Positions 18,418 to 27,581 of a stretch of DNA of 64,000 nucleotides are shown in pieces. How positions within the stretch are numbered: position 1 is the first letter of the stretch; the number at the start of each line of letters is the position of its first letter. The translations under genes were made by a program, and so were the position numbers. Source of the stretch: Stutzerimonas xanthomarina DSM 18231 (GTDB lineage: Bacteria > Pseudomonadota > Gammaproteobacteria > Pseudomonadales > Pseudomonadaceae); assembly GCF_900129835.1 (NCBI RefSeq), contig NZ_FQXA01000001.1, forward strand, positions 124,001 through 188,000. Direction: 5' to 3'. A model generated the notes under the pieces. It saw only the letters and a list, made by a program, of their open reading frames with translations, searched no databases and had not been told where the DNA came from.

Positions 18418-18509
18418 GTAGGAGCCAGCTTGCTGGCGAACAAAGCTGTCACGCCAGCCAAGTGCAGCCGTAACTTGAAGAAGCCGATCGCGAGCAAGCT
18501 CGCTCCTAC
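18418..18509. repeat. REP doublet (REPIN)
   Basis: Two Pseudomonas REP sequences face each other. One starts GTAGGAGCCAGCTTGCTGGC (18418-18441) and the other ends GCAAGCTCGCTCCTAC (18486-18509), separated by 44 bp. Each half is itself palindromic. It lies in the 289-bp gap between fruR and the MazG-like gene. Such REPINs are mobilised in trans by RAYT transposases, none of which is in this window. Confidence 0.85.
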
Positions 18510-18593
18510 GAGACCCTGCCGCGCCGGACGCGAACGTGCCCTGTTGCCACCTGCTTCCGGCCCACGCCCAAAACAACGAGCCCGTTTTTCCAC

Positions 18594-18899
18594 ATGAACA
18601 TCGAACAGATCACCCAACGCCTGCATGCCATCCGCGACCAGAACGACTGGCAGCGCTTTCACAGCCCCAAGAATCTCGCCATGGCCGCCAGCGTGGAAAT
18701 GGCCGAGCTGGTGGAAATCTTCCAGTGGCAGACCGAAGACGAGTCGCGCCAGCTCTCAGCCGACAAACTTGAGCACGCCGGTCAGGAAGTCGGCGACATC
18801 CTTATGTACCTGCTGCTGATGTGCAGCGAGCTTGGCATCGACATGGAACAGGCGCTGCAGGCCAAGCTTGCCGACAACGAACGGCGGTTCGCGCAATGA
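18594..18899 (+). CDS. MazG-like nucleotide pyrophosphohydrolase
   Basis: 101 residues of the all-alpha NTP-pyrophosphatase fold, similar to the dCTPase RS21-C6 group. The metal-binding EExxE-type pattern is seen in ASVEMAELVEIFQW, with the partner motif EVGDILMYLLLMC. These enzymes hydrolyse (often non-canonical) NTPs to NMP and pyrophosphate. Its stop overlaps the cmoM start as ATGA, so the two genes are translationally coupled. The substrate is unknown. Confidence 0.88.
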   Translation: MNIEQITQRLHAIRDQNDWQRFHSPKNLAMAASVEMAELVEIFQWQTEDESRQLSADKLEHAGQEVGDILMYLLLMCSELGIDMEQALQAKLADNERRFAQ

Positions 18900-19645
18900 C
18901 CGACCGCCATTTCGATGAGTTGGCGACGCGCTTCGCCGAGAAGATCTACGGCGGCGCCAAGGGCGCAATCCGCCTTGCGGTGCTGCAGGCCGATCTAGCC
19001 GAAGTTCTGCCGCAACGCCCACTGCGGGTGCTGGATATCGGCGCCGGCCTCGGTCATATGAGCCTGTGGCTGGCTCAGCAGGGCCATCAGGTCACGCTGG
19101 CCGAACCCGCCGAGCCGATGCTGGAAGGAGCACGCAAACAGTTTGCCGGAGCCGGTCAGAGCGCCACATTTATACAAGCGCCCTGGCAGGAGATCGAAAG
19201 TCAGATCGAAGGCCGTTTCGATCTGGTCATCTGCCACGCCGTACTGGAGTGGCTCGCCGAGCCCCAGGCGATCCTGCCGGTACTGCATCGCCTGGTCGCC
19301 GACGATGGCCGGCTGTCACTGGCCTTCTACAATCGCGACGCGCTGATCTACCGCAACTTGCTCAAAGGCCATTTCAAGAAGCTGCGTAGCCAGACCTATG
19401 CGGGCGAGCGTCAGAGCCTGACGCCGCAACAGCCACTCGACCCGCGTGAGCTGGCCGCGCAACTCGCACCGCACTGGCAGGTCGAATCAACCAGTGGCGT
19501 GCGCGTATTCCATGACTACATGCCCGCCGATTTCCAGGCCCGTACCGAGCCTGCCGATTTGATCGAGATGGAACTGGCCTACCGCCGCCATCCCAGCTTC
19601 GCCGGCCTCGGGCGTTACCTGCACTGGTTGTGTCGGCCGCTCTGA
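18896..19645 (+). CDS. cmoM: tRNA 5-carboxymethoxyuridine methyltransferase
   Basis: A 249-residue class I SAM-dependent methyltransferase. The SAM-binding motif is VLDIGAGLGHMSLWLA, followed by the acidic motif II region and the motif CHAVLEWLAEP. The ends match E. coli CmoM (SmtA): an N-terminal FDELATRFAEKIYGGAKG and a C-terminal GVRVFHDYMP, then YRRHPSFAGLGRYLHW. CmoM methylates cmo5U34 to mcmo5U34 in tRNAs reading NNG codons. ATG 18896 is chosen because it aligns with that N-terminus and overlaps the previous stop. Confidence 0.9.
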   Translation: MTDRHFDELATRFAEKIYGGAKGAIRLAVLQADLAEVLPQRPLRVLDIGAGLGHMSLWLAQQGHQVTLAEPAEPMLEGARKQFAGAGQSATFIQAPWQEIESQIEGRFDLVICHAVLEWLAEPQAILPVLHRLVADDGRLSLAFYNRDALIYRNLLKGHFKKLRSQTYAGERQSLTPQQPLDPRELAAQLAPHWQVESTSGVRVFHDYMPADFQARTEPADLIEMELAYRRHPSFAGLGRYLHWLCRPL

Positions 19646-19663
19646 GCCGACCGGGAGGCCCCG

Positions 19664-20293
19664 ATGTCGATCAGCCCTGCACTACCCTTGCTCTGTTCGC
19701 TGGCCGGATTGAGCCTCGCGGCGTGCCAAAGCAGCAACCCGTACACCAGCGACTCGGCGCCGATCCCGCCAGCCCCACCTATCGAACGTATCCAGTCGCC
19801 GACTTACCCGGCAGTACCGCAGGATTTTTCCAGCTACCAGAACTGGAGCTGGCGCAATCCACCGGCTGGCACAGCTTCGCTGGGCACCGAGGAGCTGCAG
19901 GACATGATCTCCGGCGCGCTCGATCAACGCGGCCTGCGTCCGGCACCGACTGGCGCCAAGGGCGATGTGCAGATCAGCGCCAGCGCACAGATGGAGACCC
20001 GCGTGCGGCAGGTCTACGATGACTATGGTTCCCGAGTAGGCGTCGGTGCCGGCCGCTATGGCGGCTACGGCCCGGGCTACAACACCGGTTACGGCATTGG
20101 CGGCAGCGCCCCGGTAGTGCGTAACTACGAAGAGGAGGTGGTCACGGTGCGCATCGAGATGATCGACAGCGCTTCGGGCCAGACCGTCTGGAGCAATCGC
20201 GCCGAAGCCCGCAGTGGCGCTAGCCAGGCCGAGCGCAAGGACGCCGCGCGAGACGCGGTAAACCGTGCGCTTGCCGATTATCCGCCGCGCTGA
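19664..20293 (+). CDS. DUF4136 lipoprotein, first copy
   Basis: 209 residues with a lipoprotein signal (lipobox LAAC, lipidated Cys near residue 21). After a Pro-rich spacer comes a DUF4136 domain, with DFSSYQNWSWRNPP and the closing AARDAVNRALADYPPR. A Gly/Tyr-rich low-complexity insertion (about residues 125-146) interrupts the domain. Residue +2 after Cys is not Asp, so outer-membrane sorting by Lol is likely. The function is unknown. It is followed 30 bp later by a paralogue on the same strand. Confidence 0.85.
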   Translation: MSISPALPLLCSLAGLSLAACQSSNPYTSDSAPIPPAPPIERIQSPTYPAVPQDFSSYQNWSWRNPPAGTASLGTEELQDMISGALDQRGLRPAPTGAKGDVQISASAQMETRVRQVYDDYGSRVGVGAGRYGGYGPGYNTGYGIGGSAPVVRNYEEEVVTVRIEMIDSASGQTVWSNRAEARSGASQAERKDAARDAVNRALADYPPR

Positions 20294-20323
20294 GATCGCG
20301 TACTTGAGGCAAGGAGAACCGAA

Positions 20324-20884
20324 ATGTTCCGTTCACTGCTGATGCTACCCCTGTTGTTGATACTGGCTGCCTGTCAGAGCACCCAGGTACAACGCGACTT
20401 CGATCCGGAGCGCGATTTTTCCGCCTATCGGACCTGGAGCTGGAAGGAACCGGCCCTGCAGTACCGCCCCGATGATCCGCGCATCAAAAGCGACCTGACC
20501 GAGCAACGCATTCGCAGTGCCGTCAGCGAGCAGCTCGACCAGCGCGGCCTGCGCCAGGCTCAGTCAGGCGCACAACCGGATCTGTTGGTTCAGACCTGGT
20601 TTCTTGTCGATGAGCGCAGCCAGCAATACACCACCTCATCGATCGGCGCTTGGGGCGGCCCGTGGCACGGATTCTGGGGCGGGCCGACGATCACCGACAC
20701 CCGCACCATCCACTATCAGGTCGGCACCTTACAACTCGACATGTATGACGCTGACGACGGCAAACTGGTCTGGCGCGGCAGTGCCGAACAGGTTCTGCGC
20801 GACGATCCGGGCAGCCCTCAAGAGCGGGCCGGGATGTTTCGTGAAACCGTCAACAAGGTTCTCTCGCAATACCCGCCGCGCTAG
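20324..20884 (+). CDS. DUF4136 lipoprotein, second copy
   Basis: 186 residues with lipobox LAAC (Cys near residue 17). The DUF4136 domain starts DFDPERDFSAYRTWSWKEP. It ends NKVLSQYPPR, clearly related to the previous gene (DxSxYxxWSW, QLDQRGLR and the final YPPR shared). A Gly/Trp-rich loop (GAWGGPWHGFWGG) takes the place of the Gly/Tyr loop of the first copy. Outer-membrane location is predicted. The pair probably arose by tandem duplication and is followed by a strong terminator. The function is unknown. Confidence 0.85.
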   Translation: MFRSLLMLPLLLILAACQSTQVQRDFDPERDFSAYRTWSWKEPALQYRPDDPRIKSDLTEQRIRSAVSEQLDQRGLRQAQSGAQPDLLVQTWFLVDERSQQYTTSSIGAWGGPWHGFWGGPTITDTRTIHYQVGTLQLDMYDADDGKLVWRGSAEQVLRDDPGSPQERAGMFRETVNKVLSQYPPR

Positions 20885-20908
20885 CATTGTCGGCCCGCAA
20901 CCCTTTCA

Positions 20909-20936
20909 GCCCGCCGCTCTGGCGGGCTTTTAGTTA
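20909..20936 (+). terminator. Terminator after the DUF4136 pair
   Basis: GCCCGCC (20909-20915) pairs with GGCGGGC (20921-20927) around a five-base loop, followed by TTTTAGTTACTTT. Confidence 0.88.
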
Positions 20937-20954
20937 CTTTCTGGAGACATTTGC

Positions 20955-21404
20955 ATGCCCGTCATAGCCTGGTGGCTGCTCGTTCTGCCCTTGATTGCCG
21001 GAGCATTCCTGCCCTTACAGGCCGGCATCAATGGGCAAGTGGCCAAGCACTTCGGCAGCGTCATGGGCGCGGCAATGCTCTCCTTTGCAGTGGGCACCGT
21101 GGCGTTGATCTGTGTCGTCCTGTTCCAGCGAGACATGCCGGGCATCCAGGCGCTGCGGGGCCTCAGTTGGTATCACTGGTGCGCCGGCCTGCTGGGGATG
21201 TTCTTCATTGCCACGGCGGCCTTCGCCGGCCCGCGTATCGGCGCACTGCTATTCATGGCGCTGGTATTGGCCGGGCAGCTGGGCATGGCGCTGCTGCTCG
21301 ATCACTTCGGCTGGGCGGGTTTTCGTCAGTCGTCGATCAGCCTTGGAAAGATTGCCGGACTGCTGCTGATCTTCGGCGGCGTGTGGATGATCCGCCGCGG
21401 CTGA
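20955..21404 (+). CDS. DMT-family transporter, YdcZ/DUF606 type
   Basis: 149 residues with five predicted membrane helices (about 5-25, 36-57, 70-90, 95-113 and 125-145). It shows the DUF606 opening PLQAGINGQVAKHFGS and the end GLLLIFGGVWMIRR. These half-size drug/metabolite transporters usually work as dimers; the substrate is not known. A GGAG site lies before the ATG. It ends 20 bp from the convergent gene on the other strand. Confidence 0.85.
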   Translation: MPVIAWWLLVLPLIAGAFLPLQAGINGQVAKHFGSVMGAAMLSFAVGTVALICVVLFQRDMPGIQALRGLSWYHWCAGLLGMFFIATAAFAGPRIGALLFMALVLAGQLGMALLLDHFGWAGFRQSSISLGKIAGLLLIFGGVWMIRRG

Positions 21405-21424
21405 TGGCGACGGATCGAGAGCAG

Positions 21425-22360
21425 CTACTCGCGCTCGAAGGCGTAGAACAAGTTGGGCTCGCTGACCAGATACAGATCGCCACGGTCGTCAAAGGCCATG
21501 CCTTCAGCCTGAGGCACACTTTTGTCGAGACCGGCGAAGCCGCTCCACAATGAGCGGAAGCTGACCAGCTCACCCTCACCGTCGAGCTCGAGTATCATTT
21601 TCGCCTCGTCACTCAGCAGCACCAGATGACCGGTGCGCTCATCGTAATGCACCGATGCCAGATCGCTGGCCATGTCCTTGTCTTCAATCCAGGCTTCGCG
21701 GTCGATGATGTTCAGGTTCAACTGCCCATTGAGGCTGGCCTTGATGCCCTGAATCTCGAAGAGCTTGCGCGGCGAGTGCTCCTTGACCACGAACAGCCGA
21801 TCACCGGCGCGGTCGTAGCCAACCCCTTCGAAACCGGCATTATCCGCATCACCCAGCCCCAGCGTGACCGACGCATAATCCTCGCGCTGAAGCGCACCGG
21901 GTTTATCAGGCACAGGGAAGATTACCAGCGACTGGCTGCGCTCTTCGGTCACGGCCAGCAGGTTGTCACCCAGGTAGGTAATGCCCTCGACATCGCTGAA
22001 GCCCTTCAGGGGATAGCGTGCGAGGAAGTTGCCGTCCCGATCCAGCGCAACCAGCTGCTCGGGGTTGTTCACCACGGCCCAAAGATGGTTACGCTGCTCA
22101 TCGAATGTCAGCCCGGAAAGATTGTTGGACACCGTTGCCACCGGCATCGCATCGACCCGCACCTTGTACTCCGGCAGCCACAGGCTACGCGCCTCCCAAC
22201 GGTTTTCGTGCCAGGCCGATTGCAGGGAATAGAACACCCGCTCATCCAGATGAAGTGTGGCGGCGGCATACAACAAGCCGGCAGCCAGCATGCCCAGCGC
22301 CCAGATTCGGGGGCGCATCCCCGACAGCCACTGCGGCCGCGGATCGGTAACAATCGGCAT
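21425..22360 (-). CDS. SdiA-regulated-type beta-propeller protein
   Basis: 311 residues. One N-terminal membrane anchor (about 18-36) precedes a periplasmic six-bladed propeller of the SdiA-regulated/YjiK family. Blade motifs are seen in NNLSGLTFDEQRNHLWAVVN, FSDVEGITYLGDN and NAGFEGVGYDRAGDRLFVVKE, ending PQAEGMAFDDRGDLYLVSEPN. No catalytic function is established for the family. Divergent neighbours give no operon context. Confidence 0.85.
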   Translation of the reverse strand: MPIVTDPRPQWLSGMRPRIWALGMLAAGLLYAAATLHLDERVFYSLQSAWHENRWEARSLWLPEYKVRVDAMPVATVSNNLSGLTFDEQRNHLWAVVNNPEQLVALDRDGNFLARYPLKGFSDVEGITYLGDNLLAVTEERSQSLVIFPVPDKPGALQREDYASVTLGLGDADNAGFEGVGYDRAGDRLFVVKEHSPRKLFEIQGIKASLNGQLNLNIIDREAWIEDKDMASDLASVHYDERTGHLVLLSDEAKMILELDGEGELVSFRSLWSGFAGLDKSVPQAEGMAFDDRGDLYLVSEPNLFYAFERE

Positions 22361-22568
22361 CGTCTTTTCTCGTTTATTCGCTGACTGACAGACTGCTCGG
22401 GAAGGATTGCAATTGCATGACGACGCGCGACGGCATCATTTAGCCCAGTACAGACCCACTGCCGGAACGCGGGTTCAATCCGACATGGGAACTGCCGGAC
22501 GGATTGATAGCCCAATGCCCCAGAAACGGCTGCGCTTGTAGCCTAGGACAGTCCGGCAGGAGTGCAAC

Positions 22569-22862
22569 ATGCAGGTGGAAAGCTTTTTCGAATGGTTGGG
22601 CCAAGCGCTCGGTACTGTGATTCGTTACATCGTCGATGCGCTCAGCGGCTTTTTCGGGCTGTTCGCCGATGCCGGCGCCAACTTTATTGAGGGTCTGTCG
22701 CGGACCCTCGGCATGGACCGTTCACTGATCAGCCTGATTGCACTGGCCATCGGCCTGATGTTGCTGGTCGGCGCGTTTCGCGCGTTCTTCCGCCGCTCGA
22801 TCATCGCTGGGGTGATCTATCTGTTCCTCGGGCTCTGGCTGCTGAGCTGGCTGATCCACTGA
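22569..22862 (+). CDS. Small hydrophobic protein of unknown function
   Basis: 97 residues. It starts with an amphipathic hydrophobic stretch (FFEWLGQALGTVIRYIVDAL), then has two clear helices at about 53-72 and 78-95, so it is an inner-membrane protein. No family is recognised with certainty. It has an ATG just downstream of GCAGGAG, appears monocistronic, and lies 117 bp before the MATE pump. Confidence 0.7.
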   Translation: MQVESFFEWLGQALGTVIRYIVDALSGFFGLFADAGANFIEGLSRTLGMDRSLISLIALAIGLMLLVGAFRAFFRRSIIAGVIYLFLGLWLLSWLIH

Positions 22863-22978
22863 GCCATTCGTAGCGCCCTACTCCTCCGACAACCCGGCCG
22901 AGCATGGCACCAGCGCCATCGCTCGGCTGCGCTCCGGACCATCGCGACGTATCATGTCCGGCTGTTCTGGAGCCCTTC

Positions 22979-24361
22979 ATGTCACGGTTATTGACCGCCT
23001 GGCAGCACGCCCCCACCCATAAACGGGTCTGGGCGCTGGCTGCGCCGATGATTCTGTCCAACCTGTCCGTGCCGCTGGTGGCGCTGTTTGATAGCGCAGT
23101 GATCGGCCATCTACCCCATGCGCACCAGCTGGCATCGGTCGCCGTCGGCGGCAGCCTCTATACCCTGCTGGTATGGGTCATGGGCTTTCTACGCATGGGC
23201 ACCACCGGCTTCGCCGCTCAGGCCGCCGGGCGCGAGGATGGCGGTGCGCTGCGCCAGGTGTTGCTGCAAGGGTTACTGCTGGCGCTGGGATTCGCTCTGC
23301 TGTTGAGCGTCACGGCGCAACCACTCAAGGGCTTTGCGTTGCAACTGATGCAACCTTCAGCCGAACTGGACAGCCTCACGCAAGCGTACTTCCACACACG
23401 TCTGTTCGGCCTCCCCGCCGCATTGGCCAGCCTGGCGCTGATCGGCTGGTTCCTCGGCACCCAGAACGCCCGAGCCCCGCTGGCCATTCTGCTGACCACC
23501 AATCTAATCAACGTCGCCCTGGACCTGTGGTTCGTCATCGGCCTGGAATGCGGCGTCGTCGGAGCCGCACGCGCCTCGGTAATCGCCGAATGGAGCGGCG
23601 TGCTGGTCGGCTTGGCACTGACTCGCGGCGCGCTGCTTCGCTATCCGGGCCGGTTGAACGGCCAGGCCATGCGCCGTTGGGCCAGCTGGAAACCACTGAT
23701 GTCGGTCAATCGCGATATCTTCCTGCGCTCGCTGGCGCTGCAACTGGTGTTCTTTTTAGTGACCGTACAAGGCACACGCCTCGGCGATGCGACGGTCGCC
23801 GCCAACGCGCTGCTGCTCAACGGCCTGATGCTCACCGCCCATGCACTGGACGGCCTGGCCCATGCAGTGGAAGCGCTGAGCGGGCATGCCATTGGCGCGC
23901 AGAACCGCACCGAGTTGCGCCGGATCCTCACCGTCGCCGGCGGCTGGTCCTTACTGGCGAGCCTGGCGTTCGGGCTATTTTTCCTGCTCGGTGGCGAGCT
24001 GTTCATCAGCCTGCAGACCGACATCCCGTCGGTGCGCGAAACCGCCCTCACTTATTTGCCGTACCTCTCCGCGCTGCCCCTGGTCGCGGTCTGGAGTTAT
24101 TTGCTCGATGGCCTGTTCATCGGCGCCACCCGCGCGCGGGAAATGCGAAACGCCATGCTGCTTGCCGTGTTGATTTCGCTACCATTGGGCTGGCTGTTGC
24201 GCGGGATGGGCAATCATGGATTGTGGTTGGCCTTTCTCGCCTTCATGCTCCTGCGGGGCCTGTGCCTGGGGAGCATCGCCAGACGCCTGCAACGCCAAGG
24301 GCAATGGTTCGCTTCGACCCATGCGGCGGCAGCTGTCACCACCGCACCGCAACAACCCTAA
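22979..24361 (+). CDS. MATE-family multidrug efflux transporter (DinF-like)
   Basis: 460 residues with about 12 helices arranged as two similar halves. The opening WALAAPMILSNLSVPLVALFDSAVIGHL carries the conserved helix-1 Pro and Asp of the DinF branch. ANALLLNGLMLTAHALDGLAHAVEALSGHAIG is the family motif of the second half. It is expected to export cationic compounds in exchange for H+ or Na+. ATG 22979 follows CTGGAG and gives the expected N-terminus. The next gene follows within 20 bp and may be co-transcribed. Confidence 0.9.
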   Translation: MSRLLTAWQHAPTHKRVWALAAPMILSNLSVPLVALFDSAVIGHLPHAHQLASVAVGGSLYTLLVWVMGFLRMGTTGFAAQAAGREDGGALRQVLLQGLLLALGFALLLSVTAQPLKGFALQLMQPSAELDSLTQAYFHTRLFGLPAALASLALIGWFLGTQNARAPLAILLTTNLINVALDLWFVIGLECGVVGAARASVIAEWSGVLVGLALTRGALLRYPGRLNGQAMRRWASWKPLMSVNRDIFLRSLALQLVFFLVTVQGTRLGDATVAANALLLNGLMLTAHALDGLAHAVEALSGHAIGAQNRTELRRILTVAGGWSLLASLAFGLFFLLGGELFISLQTDIPSVRETALTYLPYLSALPLVAVWSYLLDGLFIGATRAREMRNAMLLAVLISLPLGWLLRGMGNHGLWLAFLAFMLLRGLCLGSIARRLQRQGQWFASTHAAAAVTTAPQQP

Positions 24362-24379
24362 CCAAAGGACCTTTAGAAA

Positions 24380-24838
24380 ATGGCCTATGCCGTCGCCGCC
24401 TACCTGCACTTCGTGGCGATCTTCCTGCTGTTCTCCCTGCTGGTGCTCGAGCACCAGCTGTTCCGCCTGCCGCTGAATTTCAAGCGCGCCCGCAGCCTGT
24501 TTCGCGTTGATCTGGCCTTTGGCATTGCCGCCGGGTTCGTCCTGGTGACCGGCGCCGCGCGGGCGATGCGTTATGGCAAGGGGCTGGACTACTACCTCAA
24601 CAACAGCTTCTTTCATGCCAAGGTCGGCTTGTTCGTCGCGGTTGCGCTGCTGTCGATCTACCCCACTGTGACCTTTCTCAAATGGCGTCCGGCGTTGAAG
24701 GCCGGCCAGGTCCCGTCAATCACGCCTTCGGCAGCGCGCTGGGTGAAAACGGTGATCCGCATCGAGCTGCTCGCGCTGTTGCTGATCCCGCTGCTGGCAA
24801 CGTTTATGGCGCGCGGTCTTGGCGTAATTCCACAGTAG
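24380..24838 (+). CDS. DUF2214 membrane protein
   Basis: 152 residues with four helices (about 5-24, 46-62, 82-100 and 128-147). DUF2214 features are the N-terminal AAYLHFVAIFLLFSLLVLEHQLF and FHAKVGLFVAVALLSIYPTVTFLKWR. The conserved His and Glu in helix 1 suggest cofactor or metal contact, but no function is known. It is spaced 18 bp from the MATE gene. Confidence 0.85.
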   Translation: MAYAVAAYLHFVAIFLLFSLLVLEHQLFRLPLNFKRARSLFRVDLAFGIAAGFVLVTGAARAMRYGKGLDYYLNNSFFHAKVGLFVAVALLSIYPTVTFLKWRPALKAGQVPSITPSAARWVKTVIRIELLALLLIPLLATFMARGLGVIPQ

Positions 24839-25006
24839 ACCGGCCCAATCCCGGGCCTGGGCAAACCAAGCCTGTGAACTGATCCTGCGCCAACGCTATT
24901 CGCAACGGTTGCCTCGCTCTTCGAAAACGATCTCGGACCTCGACTGTCGACTGCAGACCGCGGCGCAGCAGTCCATAAGTCCGCATCATCAGACGGAGCC
25001 GAGCCG

Positions 25007-26113
25007 ATGACCGATCGCCTGACCGTAACGCCCCTACCCTTCGATCCCGCTTTCGAGCAGGTGCCAGACGACGAAGCCGAAACCATCTCCGGCCTGATCC
25101 AGGCGATGCGCGACATCGCCGAGACAACCTTTGCTGACGGCGGCCATGCCATTCGCAGCGTGCATGCCAAGAGCCACGGCCTGCTACAGGGCGAAATCGA
25201 GGTCCTGCCTGACCTTCCGCCGCAACTGGCCCAAGGTGCTTTTGCAAAGCCAGGGAAGATGCCGGTGGTGATGCGTTATTCGACCAATCCGGGCGACATC
25301 CTCGATGACAAGGTTTCCACTCCGCGCGGGCTGGCGATCAAGCTCATCGGCGTTGAAGGCGAACGCCTGCCGAATGCGGACGACCAGGTCACCCAGGATT
25401 TCGTCATGGTCAACGCGCCGGCGTTCATGGCGCCGACGCCCAAGGACTTTCTCAAGTCGGTGAAGTTGATCGCCAAGACTACCGACCGAGCGCCTCGCGC
25501 CAAGCAAGCACTGTCTGCCGCGCTGCGCGGTGCCGAGAGTCTGGTGGAAAAGGCCGGCGGCGAAAGCGCGACGCTCAAAGGCATGGGCGGCCATCCCACC
25601 ACCAACCTGCTCGGGGAGACCTATTACAGCGTGGTTCCGCTGCTCTATGGCCGCTACTTCGCCAAGCTCTCGGTGGTGCCCGTCTCGCCGGAATTGACGG
25701 CGCTGACCGATCAGAACGTCGACCTCAAGGACAAGCCGAACGGGTTGCGCGAGGCGATCAACGACCATTTCGCCCAGAACGGCGGTACCTGGGAGTTACG
25801 TGTGCAGCTGGCTACCGACATCGAGAAGATGCCTATCGAGGACGCCAGCGTCGTCTGGCCGGAAGATGCCAGCCCTTACGTCACGGTGGCGCGGATCGAG
25901 GTGCAGCCGCAATCGGCCTGGAGCGAAGCCCGCGCAGCGGTGGTGGATGACCAGATGTCCTTCAGCCCGTGGCACGGTCTCGCGGCCCATCGTCCACTCG
26001 GCGGCGTCATGCGCTCGCGCAAACCGGCCTATGAGATGTCATCCGAGTTCCGCGCCCGTCACAACGGCTGCCCGATGCATGAGCCAAAAACACTGGACCG
26101 GCTACCAAGCTGA
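25007..26113 (+). CDS. Catalase-family haem protein
   Basis: 368 residues, shorter than typical catalases (about 480) and of the y4iL-like branch. It retains the distal His (His53 in RSVHAKSHG), the Asn of the haem pocket (FVMVNAPAF) and a proximal Tyr in the RKPAYEMSSEFR context. Members of this branch lack the flavodoxin-like tail and often show weak catalase or peroxidase activity. No signal peptide is seen, so it is cytoplasmic. A strong terminator follows. Confidence 0.85.
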   Translation: MTDRLTVTPLPFDPAFEQVPDDEAETISGLIQAMRDIAETTFADGGHAIRSVHAKSHGLLQGEIEVLPDLPPQLAQGAFAKPGKMPVVMRYSTNPGDILDDKVSTPRGLAIKLIGVEGERLPNADDQVTQDFVMVNAPAFMAPTPKDFLKSVKLIAKTTDRAPRAKQALSAALRGAESLVEKAGGESATLKGMGGHPTTNLLGETYYSVVPLLYGRYFAKLSVVPVSPELTALTDQNVDLKDKPNGLREAINDHFAQNGGTWELRVQLATDIEKMPIEDASVVWPEDASPYVTVARIEVQPQSAWSEARAAVVDDQMSFSPWHGLAAHRPLGGVMRSRKPAYEMSSEFRARHNGCPMHEPKTLDRLPS

Positions 26114-26135
26114 CCCACCGAGCCGTAACGCGCCG

Positions 26136-26165
26136 ACGCCCCGGCATGACTGCCGGGGCGTTTTC
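26136..26165 (+). terminator. Terminator of the catalase-family gene
   Basis: ACGCCCCGGCA (26136-26146) pairs with TGCCGGGGCGT (26151-26161) over a four-base loop and is followed by TTTT. The minus-strand reading lacks a U-tract, so it serves the plus-strand gene. Confidence 0.9.
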
Positions 26166-26168
26166 ACA

Positions 26169-27581
26169 TCAGCGCCAGATATTGTTGTTGATCTTGGCTT
26201 TCAGTTCCGGGTAGTCCGCGGCCTTGAACGTCGGCACCTCGCCAGCTTTGATCTGCGCCATATAGTCCTTGGTCAGCTTCACCACCGTGCCGGAGAGCAG
26301 CGTAATTGCGATCAGGTTGATCGTTGCCATCAGCCCCATGGACGCGTCCGCCGCGTTGAATACGGTCGTGACCGCCTCGTAAGCGCCCCATATCACCATT
26401 CCCAATGCCGCCAGGCGCAGCAGAGTCAGCCCGAGCTTGTTACCGGCGCCCAGGAAGATCAGCGCGTTCTCCGCATAGGCGTAGTTGGCGACAATCGAGG
26501 TAAAGGCGAAAAACAGAATGGCGATGGCGATGAAGTAGGTCCCTGCCACGCCGATGTGGCTTTCCATTGCCTGCTGGGTGAGCTGCGTGCCGGTCACCCC
26601 CGAACCGGGTTCCAGGACGCCCGACAGAAGAATCATCACCGCGGTCGCGGTGCAGATGACGATGGTGTCGATGAATACGCCCATCGCCTGCACCAGTCCT
26701 TGAGAGGATGGATGATGCGGCGCAGGCGTCGCGGTCGCCGCCACGTTGGGCGCCGAGCCCATGCCGGCTTCGTTGGAGAACAAGCCGCGCTTGATGCCAT
26801 TGAGCATCGCCGCGGTCACCGAGCCGGCGACTCCACCGGCGGCTTCTTCGAGGCCAAAGGCGCTACGGACGATGCTCATCAGCACGCCAGGCACCTCGGT
26901 GATGTTCATCACCAGCACGATCAGCGCCATCAATACGTACAGGCCCGCCATCAACGGCACCACCAGTTCGGCGAAACGCGCGATGGAACGCAGCCCACCG
27001 AAGATCACCAGCCCGGCGAGGATGGCGATGGCGATGCCAACCCAGAGTTTCGGGACACCAAACGCGCCCTCCATGGCGTCGGCAATGGAATTGGCCTGCA
27101 CCGCATTGAACACCAACCCGAACGAGATGATCAGCGCCACTGAAAACACGCCGCCAGCCCATGGCGCCTTCAAACCCTTGGCAATGTAGAACGCCGGACC
27201 GCCCCGGTACTGCCCCTCCCCGTCGCGCACCTTGTACAGCTGCGCGAGTGAGCTTTCTGCATAGGCCGTGGCCATGCCCACCAGCGCGACAACCCACATC
27301 CAGAAGATCGCGCCGGCACCGCCCAGGTAAAGCGCAACGGCTACCCCGGCCAGGTTACCGGTGCCAACCCGCGACGCGAGGCTGGTACACAACGCCTGGA
27401 ACGGTGAAATACCTGACGCATCGCTTTGCCGCGCGCCTCTGATCGCCCGAACCATTTCGCCAAAATGCAGAAACTGCAGGAAGCCCAGGCGGATGGTGAA
27501 GAACACACCGACCGCAAGCAGCCCATAGATAAGGATGTAGCCCCAGAAGATGTTGTTGAGAAAGTCGACGATGGGAGTCAT
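26169..27581 (-). CDS. Sodium:alanine/glycine symporter, AGCS family
   Basis: 470 residues with about 11 helices. AGCS signatures are FQALCTSLASRVGTGNLAGVAVAL near residue 63 and GLFSNEAGMGSAPNVAATA near residue 268; the latter region binds substrate and Na+. It imports small neutral amino acids with sodium. In AGCS relatives the first signature usually reads TALAGxVGTGNI; here Ser-Arg replaces Ala-Gly, a modest variation. It is monocistronic and convergent with the catalase-like gene. Confidence 0.93.
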   Translation of the reverse strand: MTPIVDFLNNIFWGYILIYGLLAVGVFFTIRLGFLQFLHFGEMVRAIRGARQSDASGISPFQALCTSLASRVGTGNLAGVAVALYLGGAGAIFWMWVVALVGMATAYAESSLAQLYKVRDGEGQYRGGPAFYIAKGLKAPWAGGVFSVALIISFGLVFNAVQANSIADAMEGAFGVPKLWVGIAIAILAGLVIFGGLRSIARFAELVVPLMAGLYVLMALIVLVMNITEVPGVLMSIVRSAFGLEEAAGGVAGSVTAAMLNGIKRGLFSNEAGMGSAPNVAATATPAPHHPSSQGLVQAMGVFIDTIVICTATAVMILLSGVLEPGSGVTGTQLTQQAMESHIGVAGTYFIAIAILFFAFTSIVANYAYAENALIFLGAGNKLGLTLLRLAALGMVIWGAYEAVTTVFNAADASMGLMATINLIAITLLSGTVVKLTKDYMAQIKAGEVPTFKAADYPELKAKINNNIWR

